Source of the DNA: a bacterium
Lineage (GTDB): Bacteria; Verrucomicrobiota; Verrucomicrobiae; Opitutales; Opitutaceae
Direction of reading: 5' to 3'
Assembly (NCBI GenBank): GCA_021780625.1
Contig: JAJXYI010000356.1
Coordinates: forward strand, 1-6,256
Length of the DNA: 6,256 nucleotides
Shown here: in pieces, positions 1 through 5,758 of the stretch
Layout: each line of letters opens with the position of its first letter
How positions within the stretch are numbered: the stretch's first letter is position 1
Made by a program: the position numbers and the translations under genes
The notes under the pieces: generated by a model
What the model was told of the DNA's origin: nothing
What the model saw: only the letters and a program-made list of their open reading frames with translations
Database searches by the model: none

Positions 1-120
1 TGGGTTGTCGGACTGCTTGCCGGCCTGTACCTCGGCACATTCTATCACCGGCGGCTGGGGACCTCGCGCGCCGACTGGCCGGAGGAGCGAGTGCAGAATC
101 CGCGCAACCTCGGACCATGA
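1..120 (+). CDS. 3' end of an unidentified, probably membrane-associated protein (partial)
   Basis: The frame is open from the left edge and ends at TGA 118-120, giving 39 residues of a C-terminus whose start lies outside the window. The visible part opens with a hydrophobic run (WVVGLLAGLYLGTFY) followed by a basic HRR, as at the cytoplasmic end of a transmembrane helix. A polar tail rich in R, E and P ends in NLGP. Third codon positions are strongly G/C, as expected for a real gene in such DNA. I do not recognise the family. It does not look like the C-terminus of KdpC, which would be the usual gene before kdpD. A strong inverted repeat lies 58 bases after its stop and could end its transcript. 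Confidence 0.55.
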   Translation, partial: WVVGLLAGLYLGTFYHRRLGTSRADWPEERVQNPRNLGP

Positions 121-178
121 GTGGGTCGCTAACAGCACGATTTCGTCTGGCCATGGATTCCGGCCGGACCGAGAGAAA

Positions 179-212
179 GGGTCGCGCGCCGATCTCGGAT
201 GGCGCGCGACCC
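179..212. terminator. Perfect 12-bp inverted repeat, possible terminator hairpin
   Basis: The arms GGGTCGCGCGCC (179-190) and GGCGCGCGACCC (201-212) are exact reverse complements around a 10-base loop, GATCTCGGAT. On the plus strand no T-run follows. On the minus strand the stem is followed by TTTCTCTC. It lies after the upstream gene and 128 bases before kdpD, so it could stop read-through into kdpD or be an operator. The structure is seen directly; the termination role is inferred. Confidence 0.55.
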
Positions 213-292
213 AATTGTGCGCCATCCGGCTCGTCGTCCTCCAGTTGGCGGGCAGGCACGGGAATCGCTCCGGGCGCTGGCCCTCCGTTTGG

Positions 293-313
293 CTTTCAGC
301 TTTCAGTTTTCAA
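293..313 (+). repeat. Tandem heptad repeat CTTTCAG x2 plus a degenerate third unit
   Basis: Units are CTTTCAG (293-299), CTTTCAG (300-306) and TTTTCAA (307-313). The tract is clearly less GC-rich than its surroundings and sits 28 bases upstream of the kdpD start. Seven-base-period tracts of this kind occur between genes in some bacterial genomes. Its role is unknown; it might lie in the kdpD promoter region. Confidence 0.55.
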
Positions 314-340
314 CCGTTCAGCGAATCTATCCTCCCGCGC

Positions 341-3007
341 ATGAGCGATTACCGCCCCGATCCCGACGCCCTCCTCGCCTCGCTGCATCGTGACGAGGCG
401 CGCGCGCGGCGCGGCAGGCTGAAGGTCTTTTTCGGCATGTGTCCCGGGGTTGGGAAGACCTACGCGATGCTGCGTTCGGCCCAGGACGAACTGCGATCGG
501 GCACGGACCTGGTCGTCGGGGTGATCGAAACCCACAAGCGTGCCGAGACCGAGGCGCTCCTCGTGGGGCTGCCGGTGACTCCCCGGAAGCGCGTCGACTA
601 TCGCGGCATCGAGCTCGCCGAGATGGACCTCGAGGCGATCCTTGCACGTAAGCCCAAGCTCGTGCTGGTCGACGAACTGGCCCACACCAACGCCCCGGGT
701 TCGCGCCATCCGAAACGGTACCAGGACGTCATCGAACTCCTGGACGCCGGTATCGATGTCTTTAGTACGCTGAACGTCCAGCACCTGGAGAGCCGGGCGG
801 ACACGGTGCGACAGATCACGGGGGTGCAGGTGCAGGAGACCGTGCCCGACTCCGTGTTCGAACTGGCGGACCAAGTGGAGCTCATCGACCTGCCGCCCGA
901 GGGGCTCATCGAGCGGCTCAAGGACGGGAAGGTCTACCTGGGCGACAGGGCCCAGACCGCGGCGGACAACTTTTTCAAGGAGACCCACCTCACGGCCCTG
1001 CGCGAGATGGCGCTTCGGTTCGTGGCCGAGCGCGTCGACAAGCGGTTGCGCGAGCTGAGGGCGCCCGGCCAGCTCAAGACCGTGTGGCGCTCGGGGGAGC
1101 GGTTGCTAGTCGGCGTGGGGCCGAGCCCGTCGTCGACCCAGCTGATCCGCTGGACGCGCCGGATGGCCGCCGCGCAGGGCGCCTCCTGGATCGCGGTGGG
1201 GGTGGAGACCTCGAGGCCGCTGCAGGTCGACGACCAGCACCGGCTCGACCACAACCTGGCGCTGGCTCGCGAGCTCGGGGCGGAGGTGGTCGTGACGCAC
1301 GACGACGACGTGGTGAGTGCGCTCCTGCGGGTGGCCCTGCAGAACAACGCGACCCAGATCGTGGTAGGCAAGTCCCGCAGCCCGCGCTGGCTCGACGCGT
1401 TGCGCGGGGGCAGCCTCGTGGACCGGCTCCTGCGCACGAGCCGGGGCGTTGACGTGTACGTGGTTCCGCCCGAGCGGTCGGCGGAAAAGGAGTCGAGCTG
1501 GCTGGACCTTCGCCCGACCTTCTCTTCGCCTGGACGTGAATACGGTCTGGTCGGGAGCGTGCTCGCGGCGGTGACCGCGGTCTCGTGGTTCGTGGTGCCC
1601 TGGTCGGGCTACATGGCGATCGCGCTGTTTTACCTGCTGGCGGTGATCGCGCTCAGCCTTCGCGTCGGGCGCGGACCGCTTATCCTCGCGGGCGTGCTGA
1701 GCGCGCTGCTCTGGAACTTCCTGTTCATCCCGCCGATATTCACCTTCTACATCGGCAAGTTTGAGGACGCCATGATGTTCGTGACCTACTTCGCGGTGGC
1801 CACGGTGGCGGGGCAGCTGACGGCGCGCATCCGGGCGCAACAGCAGCACGAGCGCGCACGCGAGGAGAGGGCGACGGCGCTGTTTCACCTTTCGCGCGCC
1901 CTGAGCGAGGCGAAGACGCTCGACGAAGGTGTGTTCGTGGCGCTGCGACAGACGGAGCGCCTGTTTGGCGGAACGAGCGCGTTGCTGCTCGCGACGGACG
2001 ACGGACAGCTGGTGCCGCATTTCTCGGGCTCGTTCACCATGACCGAGAAGGAGCGCAGCGTGGCGGACTGGGCCTGGCGAAACCGTCGGAATGCGGGGCG
2101 ATTCACGGAGACGCTCCCTTCGGCGGAGGGCTTTCACCTGCCGCTCGTGCGCGAGGGGCGCTGCCTGGGCGTGCTCGTGGTTCGGGTGGCCGAGGGCACC
2201 GGGTTGACGCTCGCGCAGCGGGACCTGCTCGAGGGCTTCGTCAACCAGCTGGCCCTGCTGGTCGAGCGCGAGGCCCTGCGTGCCGCGGGGGAGCGCGAGA
2301 AGCTGCTCGCCGAGTCGGAGAAACTCCACCGCACGCTCTTGGACGGCGTGTCCCACGAACTGAAGACGCCGCTCGCAGTGCTCTCGGCGGCGGCGGAGAG
2401 CCTGCCCTCGGACGCCTCCACGGTCGGCGGCGTCGCCCGCGAGATCCGCACGGCCACTCGTCGCCTGCATCGTTTGGTGAACAATCTCCTCGATCAGACG
2501 AGACTCGAGACGGGCACGCTCAGGCCGAAGCTCGACTGGTGCGATGCGAACGACGTGATCAACGGGGCGATCGACCAGATACGCGACGCGTTGGCGGCCC
2601 ATCCCTTCGAAATGAACGTCGCGGATTCGATGCCCTTGTTTCGAGCCGATGCGGCGCTGATGGAGCAGGTGATCGTGAACCTGGTGGTCAACGCGGCGCT
2701 TCACACCCCGGAAGGCACGCCGATCTTTCTCGCGGCCGGAGTCGAACCGGCAAAAAGCCGCGTGTTTTTTGCGGTCGCCGACCGGGGCCCGGGGCTTCCA
2801 CCCGACATGGCGGAGCGGCTGTTCAAGAAATTCCAGCGCGGCGATGAGGCGAGGGCGGGCGGCCTTGGGCTGGGGCTCTCCATCATCCGCGGATTTGTGG
2901 CCGCCCAGGGCGGCGATGTCGTCGCCGGTTCCAACCCCGGCGGTGGCGCGGTATTCACCGTCTATCTCCCCTTCCAGCCTCATAGCGAGGTTCCCGACGA
3001 TGAATGA
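341..3007 (+). CDS. kdpD: Sensor histidine kinase KdpD, potassium/osmotic stress
   Basis: This is the membrane sensor kinase of the Kdp two-component system, which phosphorylates KdpE when potassium is limiting. Starting at ATG 341 it has 888 residues, close to the 894 of E. coli KdpD. Domains in order: the N-terminal KdpD domain with Walker A GMCPGVGKT (32-40) and LVLVDELAHTN (107-117); a universal-stress-protein-like domain (about 253-376); four membrane segments (about 403-423, 425-441, 446-464, 476-495); a GAF-like region (about 511-645); a HisKA domain with SHELKTPL and phospho-acceptor His672; and an HATPase domain with N box NLVVNAALHTP (780-790), G1 DRGPGLP (814-820), F box FKKFQRGDE and G2 GGLGLGLSI (840-848). 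All catalytic motifs are present. The frame stays open upstream to a TTG at position 5, but that part crosses the inverted repeat and heptad tract and matches no KdpD sequence, so ATG 341 is chosen. No Shine-Dalgarno is visible. Confidence 0.97.
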   Translation: MSDYRPDPDALLASLHRDEARARRGRLKVFFGMCPGVGKTYAMLRSAQDELRSGTDLVVGVIETHKRAETEALLVGLPVTPRKRVDYRGIELAEMDLEAILARKPKLVLVDELAHTNAPGSRHPKRYQDVIELLDAGIDVFSTLNVQHLESRADTVRQITGVQVQETVPDSVFELADQVELIDLPPEGLIERLKDGKVYLGDRAQTAADNFFKETHLTALREMALRFVAERVDKRLRELRAPGQLKTVWRSGERLLVGVGPSPSSTQLIRWTRRMAAAQGASWIAVGVETSRPLQVDDQHRLDHNLALARELGAEVVVTHDDDVVSALLRVALQNNATQIVVGKSRSPRWLDALRGGSLVDRLLRTSRGVDVYVVPPERSAEKESSWLDLRPTFSSPGREYGLVGSVLAAVTAVSWFVVPWSGYMAIALFYLLAVIALSLRVGRGPLILAGVLSALLWNFLFIPPIFTFYIGKFEDAMMFVTYFAVATVAGQLTARIRAQQQHERAREERATALFHLSRALSEAKTLDEGVFVALRQTERLFGGTSALLLATDDGQLVPHFSGSFTMTEKERSVADWAWRNRRNAGRFTETLPSAEGFHLPLVREGRCLGVLVVRVAEGTGLTLAQRDLLEGFVNQLALLVEREALRAAGEREKLLAESEKLHRTLLDGVSHELKTPLAVLSAAAESLPSDASTVGGVAREIRTATRRLHRLVNNLLDQTRLETGTLRPKLDWCDANDVINGAIDQIRDALAAHPFEMNVADSMPLFRADAALMEQVIVNLVVNAALHTPEGTPIFLAAGVEPAKSRVFFAVADRGPGLPPDMAERLFKKFQRGDEARAGGLGLGLSIIRGFVAAQGGDVVAGSNPGGGAVFTVYLPFQPHSEVPDDE

Positions 3008-3066
3008 GCACGAAAAGGAAGCGCGTATCGGGGAGCGAGGAGCGGGAATGATTTCAGCTCCGAACG

Positions 3067-3087
3067 GGAGAACCCTTCGGGTTTTTC
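3067..3087 (+). terminator. Terminator-like hairpin between kdpD and kdpE
   Basis: AACCC (3071-3075), loop TTC, and GGGTT (3079-3083) form a perfect 5-bp stem. It can extend to nine pairs with two G-T wobbles (3067-3087), and a T5 run lies at 3082-3086 in the 3' arm. It starts 60 bases after the kdpD stop. The shape resembles a rho-independent terminator, although the T-run is partly inside the extended stem. If active, it would separate kdpE transcription from kdpD or attenuate it. Confidence 0.5.
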
Positions 3088-3221
3088 AGCAATGAGGATT
3101 GCGCAAGGACGTCTGGTTCGCGATCTCGGATCGATCTCCGCTCTTGCGACCTTTCCTCTCTGTCCTCCGGTGCTAGTGTCCTTCTCGATTTCCATTCCTC
3201 GCTCCAGGCTGCTTCCCTCCC

Positions 3222-3911
3222 ATGACTGAATCCAAGCCCGACATCTTCGTGATCGACGACGAAGTGCAGATCCGGCGCCTCCTGCGCCTCACGTTGGAGA
3301 CGGCGGGTTACGGCGTGCGCGAGGCCGACACCGGAGCGAAGGGCTTGAGCGAGATTGCATTCAAGCAACCCGATGCGGTGGTGCTCGACCTGGGGCTTCC
3401 CGACATCCCGGGCATCGATGTGCTCAGGCGCCTGCGCGACTGGAGCCGGGTGCCCGTCCTGATCCTCTCGGTTCTGGGGCAGGAGGACAACAAGGTCGCC
3501 GCGCTCGACGCGGGTGCGGACGACTACCTGACGAAACCGTTTGGGGCGGGCGAATTGCTGGCGCGGATACGTGTGATGCTGCGCCGCAGCCAGCCCGAGG
3601 ATGGCGTGTCGGTGGTGCGGTTTGGAAAGGTGGAGGTGGACTTCGCGCGCCGCGTGGTGACCAAGGAAGGCCGAGAGGTCTCGCTCACGGTCAAGGAGTA
3701 CGCCCTGCTGAGGCTTGTCGTCCAGCACCGGGGCAAGGTGCTTACGCACCGCCAGATCCTGCGCGAAATCTGGGGGCCGAAGTCCGAGGAGCAGACGCAC
3801 TACCTGCGCGTGTACATGGACCGGCTCCGCAAGAAGCTCGAGGACGTGCCCGAGCACCCGGTGTTTTTCAAAACGGCCTTGGGAGTGGGGTATCGGTTCG
3901 AGGCAGAGTGA
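3222..3911 (+). CDS. kdpE: Response regulator KdpE, OmpR/PhoB type
   Basis: This is the DNA-binding partner of KdpD; when phosphorylated, the family activates kdpFABC, the high-affinity potassium pump operon. The 229 residues match the usual length (225 in E. coli). The receiver domain (1-122) shows acidic pocket Asp12-Asp13, phospho-acceptor Asp56 in VVLDLGLP, Ser83 and Lys105 in LTKPF. ALDAGADDYLTKPF is typical of KdpE. The winged-helix output domain (about 132-228) includes LTVKEYALLRLV, the recognition-helix stretch HYLRVYMDRLRKKLE (193-207) and the C-terminal wing GVGYRFE. Start ATG 3222 fits the KdpE N-terminus; it follows CTTCCCTCCC with no Shine-Dalgarno. The gene lies 214 bases after kdpD rather than overlapping it, and its stop overlaps a YjdM-like frame by four bases. 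Confidence 0.96.
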   Translation: MTESKPDIFVIDDEVQIRRLLRLTLETAGYGVREADTGAKGLSEIAFKQPDAVVLDLGLPDIPGIDVLRRLRDWSRVPVLILSVLGQEDNKVAALDAGADDYLTKPFGAGELLARIRVMLRRSQPEDGVSVVRFGKVEVDFARRVVTKEGREVSLTVKEYALLRLVVQHRGKVLTHRQILREIWGPKSEEQTHYLRVYMDRLRKKLEDVPEHPVFFKTALGVGYRFEAE

Positions 3912-4060
3912 GCAGACTCAAACTCGGAAGTGGGTCGCAGGTCCTCAAGGCCGGCACCAAGGCGAAGAACATCCGACTTGTGGATGGCGATCACGAGATC
4001 GACTGCAAGATCGAGGGCGTGTCGATCGCCCTAAAAGCCTGCTTCGTGAAGAAGGCTTGA
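3908..4060 (+). pseudogene. YjdM/PhnA-family C-terminal domain only; remnant or domain-only small gene
   Basis: Fifty codons from GTG 3908 to TGA 4058-4060. Residues 4-50 match, from memory, the C-terminal domain of the YjdM (PhnA) family: GSQVLKAGTKAKNIRLVDGD followed by HEIDCKIEG and a final LKACFVKKA. E. coli YjdM has KNIRLVEGDHNIDCKIDG and ends FVKKN. The family protein is about 110 residues, with an N-terminal zinc ribbon of two CxxC pairs. That ribbon is missing here, since immediately upstream is the intact kdpE. The segment before the last motif seems one residue shorter than in E. coli. The GTG overlaps the kdpE TGA as GTGA, and GAGG at 3900-3903 is four bases upstream, so translation coupled to kdpE is possible. 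No internal stop or frameshift is seen. The family's function is poorly established; the old link to phosphonoacetate hydrolysis does not describe YjdM. I am confident of the family match but unsure whether it is expressed. Confidence 0.72.
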
Positions 4061-4120
4061 ATCGGGAGCGATCCGGACAGGGTCGAGTTGCGGTTGCCCT
4101 GATTTGACGGACACCGGAAA

Positions 4121-4147
4121 GCGGGCGCCAGGAGCGGCGGGCGCCAG
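4121..4147 (+). repeat. 11-bp direct repeat GCGGGCGCCAG, 16-bp period
   Basis: Two exact copies (4121-4131 and 4137-4147) are separated by GAGCG. They lie in the non-coding stretch between the YjdM-like frame and the convergent methyltransferase. No role is evident. Confidence 0.45.
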
Positions 4148-4195
4148 TCAATCTTCGGGAACCCGCGACGTGAGGGATCGGATGCCGAATCCCCC

Positions 4196-4223
4196 GGCTT
4201 CCCGCCCTCCGGGCCGGGAGGCC
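4196..4223. terminator. GC-rich hairpin between convergent genes, possible terminator
   Basis: GGCTTCCCG (4196-4204) pairs with CGGGAGGCC (4215-4223) with one G-T wobble. Inside, CCC (4205-4207) pairs with GGG (4211-4213) around loop TCC, leaving C4214 bulged. This gives twelve pairs in total. The hairpin begins four bases beyond the stop of the minus-strand methyltransferase and could serve both converging transcripts. Neither strand shows a T-run after the stem, so termination is inferred from position and stability only. Confidence 0.45.
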
Positions 4224-4227
4224 CGTA

Positions 4228-4884
4228 TTACTGGCAATAGTACACGAAGGCCGGCGGAAGATTGGCCCACACGATCCGACTCACGCACACCTGGTCGAAG
4301 CGCCGCTCGAGTTCGCGCCTGAAACGCCGCGCCGAGGCGAATTGGCTCGCGTGCACATAGGCCATGGCGCTGAACGCACCTCCCGGCTTCAGCGATGCCT
4401 CCACGGCATCGAGAATCCGCCGCTGCAGGTCGCCCGACATGCTGCCCCAGGGCAGACCGGACACGATGCAGTCCGCGTGGCGGTGCCCGAGGCGATCGAG
4501 GTGCTGACGCAGATGTTCGGCGCTCCCACTGACCACCTGAACGTCGCGGAATTTCCTTTGAAGGCGGGCGGCCGACGGGTCGCGGAGCTCCAGCGCGACG
4601 AGCCGGGTGTGTGCGCCGATTTGGCTGCGCAGTGCGCGCGTGACAACGCCCGTGCCAGCGCCCAGCTCGACCACTGCGTCCGCCGCCGTCAGATCGACCG
4701 GTGGAATCATCGTGTTTGCGAGGCGCCGCGAGCTCGGGGCGACTGCGCCCACCACCCGAGGGCAGCGCACGAACGCGGAGAAGAATCTCCAGTACTCCCG
4801 GGAATGCGTATCCAGCTGGTTGGCCAACGCTCGGGCGCGGGTGCTTAGCAGGGACAGTTCTTTGGGGGCCGATGTTTTTCCCAT
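4228..4884 (-). CDS. SAM-dependent methyltransferase, phospholipid N-methyltransferase-like
   Basis: A class I methyltransferase of 218 residues, read from ATG 4884-4882 to TAA 4230-4228. The SAM-binding loop is VVELGAGTG (71-79), with acidic Glu99 after the second strand (LVALEL) where the ribose hydroxyls are usually held. SGLPWGSM (142-149) occupies the motif IV position, and SLKPGGAF (164-171) marks the strand before the C-terminal half. The N-terminal block FFSAFVRCPRVVGAVAPSSR and the C-terminal NLPPAFVYYCQ are typical, as I recall, of the PmtA-like group (phosphatidylethanolamine N-methyltransferase, related to rRNA adenine dimethylases). The substrate is therefore possibly phosphatidylethanolamine, but this is inference. 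The frame continues upstream for 60 codons without resembling the family, so this ATG is preferred. No clear Shine-Dalgarno precedes it. No membrane segment is visible. Confidence 0.85.
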   Translation of the reverse strand: MGKTSAPKELSLLSTRARALANQLDTHSREYWRFFSAFVRCPRVVGAVAPSSRRLANTMIPPVDLTAADAVVELGAGTGVVTRALRSQIGAHTRLVALELRDPSAARLQRKFRDVQVVSGSAEHLRQHLDRLGHRHADCIVSGLPWGSMSGDLQRRILDAVEASLKPGGAFSAMAYVHASQFASARRFRRELERRFDQVCVSRIVWANLPPAFVYYCQ

Positions 4885-5363
4885 ATTGCTTCGAGGGTCT
4901 GAAGGATGTCGGAGGAGCGCGAGCGACCGCCGACCGGCGCTGATGGCCGAAATTGATATCGTCGTGTACTGGCCCGAAGCGACCAGCAAAGTCGGCGGAG
5001 CCGCCAGCACAAGCGGCATTTGCGGTCTGAGCACCGAAAAGGCGTATCTGATCCCTACGCCCACGGTAGGCCGGAGGAGGCGGAGATGGCGGAAACGCGA
5101 GTGGCGAATTTCAGGGAGCCCCGACTACACACTGCAATACGCGAAGGCTGAGCAGATCGCCTTGCTTGGCTCGCTGGCGGGCGTATCGCCACCTGTATCC
5201 TTCGGGCAACTGCGTTTCTTCGGACTGAGAAGTCCCCCGGGATCTTGCACTTCGTGTCCGCTGGGCGGAATGCCCGGGCCCGGAGCCGGCTGGGGATTCG
5301 GCCCGCGCTTGCCTTTGTGCTTATTGCGGGGACCTTCAGCCTGTCGGAAACACTCCCGCTCCC
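4885..5363. other. 479-bp region without a convincing gene, between divergent genes
   Basis: This stretch separates the start of the minus-strand methyltransferase from the plus-strand Spx/ArsC-like gene, so it should hold both promoters. I could not identify a convincing -35/-10 pair for either. Open frames cross it on both strands, but their translations (arginine-rich runs, then a P/G/C-rich stretch) look like chance frames of GC-rich DNA. A small hairpin GGACT-GAGA-AGTCC (5222-5235) with a GNRA-type loop and several CCCGGG-type palindromes are present. No tRNA, riboswitch or insertion sequence is recognised. Confidence 0.5.
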
Positions 5364-5729
5364 ATGTCCAACAAGACGCCCGTCCTCTATTCGTACGCAA
5401 AGTGCTCCACGTGTCGCGATGCCAGCCGCTGGCTGGCGGCGCATGGAATTGCGGTCGAGGAACGGTCCATCTACGAGCGGCCGCCCACCGTCGCGGAGTT
5501 GAAGCGAATGCTCGGATTTCTGGATGGAAACCTGCGCCGACTCTTCAACACCTCCGGCATTCAGTATCGGGCGCTGGGTCTCGCGCCGAGATTGCCGGGC
5601 CTCACTGAAGTGGAGGCGCTCGCCCTGCTGGCGGGCGATGGACGGCTGGTGAAGCGGCCCTTCCTGCTCGCCGATTCGTTTGGCCTCGTCGGTTTCGACG
5701 AAGACGCCTGGAGCGCGCGGCTGGGGTAA
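5364..5729 (+). CDS. Spx/MgsR/YusI-type ArsC-family protein (thioredoxin fold)
   Basis: A 121-residue protein of the ArsC-like thioredoxin-fold family; length and pattern match the small Spx/YusI/YffB branch. The N-terminus VLYSYAKCSTCRDASRWL carries a CxxC pair, Cys14 and Cys17, as in Spx, MgsR and YusI. Later family blocks are FNTSGIQYRALGL (61-73) and LLAGDGRLVKRPFLL (88-102), with the KRP signature at 97-99, then VGFDEDAWSARLG. True glutaredoxin-linked arsenate reductases usually have one catalytic Cys in a CGTSR context, so an arsenate reductase label would be doubtful. A thiol-redox or regulatory role is more cautious. ATG 5364 fits the family N-terminus and follows CACTCCCGCTCCC without a Shine-Dalgarno. 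The gene stands alone, with the next gene convergent 29 bases after its stop. No arsenic-resistance genes are nearby. Confidence 0.88.
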   Translation: MSNKTPVLYSYAKCSTCRDASRWLAAHGIAVEERSIYERPPTVAELKRMLGFLDGNLRRLFNTSGIQYRALGLAPRLPGLTEVEALALLAGDGRLVKRPFLLADSFGLVGFDEDAWSARLG

Positions 5730-5758
5730 TGCCGTCCGCCGTGTTCGGGCTCCCGTTC

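Noticed and set aside
5..340. In-frame N-terminal extension of KdpD by 112 codons from a TTG
   Set aside because: The extension crosses the inverted repeat and heptad tract, overlaps the tail of the upstream gene and resembles no KdpD N-terminus. ATG 341 gives the normal family length.
1106..2983. Very long (625-codon) open frame on the minus strand inside kdpD
   Set aside because: It is antisense to an unambiguous kdpD. The translation is rich in R, H, E and Q with no domain, a usual mirror frame in GC-rich genes.
3054..3857. 267-codon minus-strand open frame across kdpE
   Set aside because: Mirror frame of kdpE with low-complexity composition and no recognisable motif.
4078..4101. CAGGG/CCCTG hairpin as terminator after the YjdM-like frame
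   Set aside because: Only five pairs around a 14-base loop, with a very weak T stretch after it; likely chance.
4885..5064. 60-codon N-terminal extension of the methyltransferase
   Set aside because: The family similarity begins after the ATG at 4884. The extension shows no signal peptide or conserved block.
4607..5608. 333-codon plus-strand open frame
   Set aside because: It overlaps the methyltransferase antisense and the Spx/ArsC-like gene out of frame. The free part has arginine runs and P/G/C-rich sequence without family features.
5364..5729. Arsenate reductase as part of an arsenic resistance operon
   Set aside because: The CxxC N-terminus matches the Spx/YusI branch, and no arsR, arsB or acr3 is nearby.
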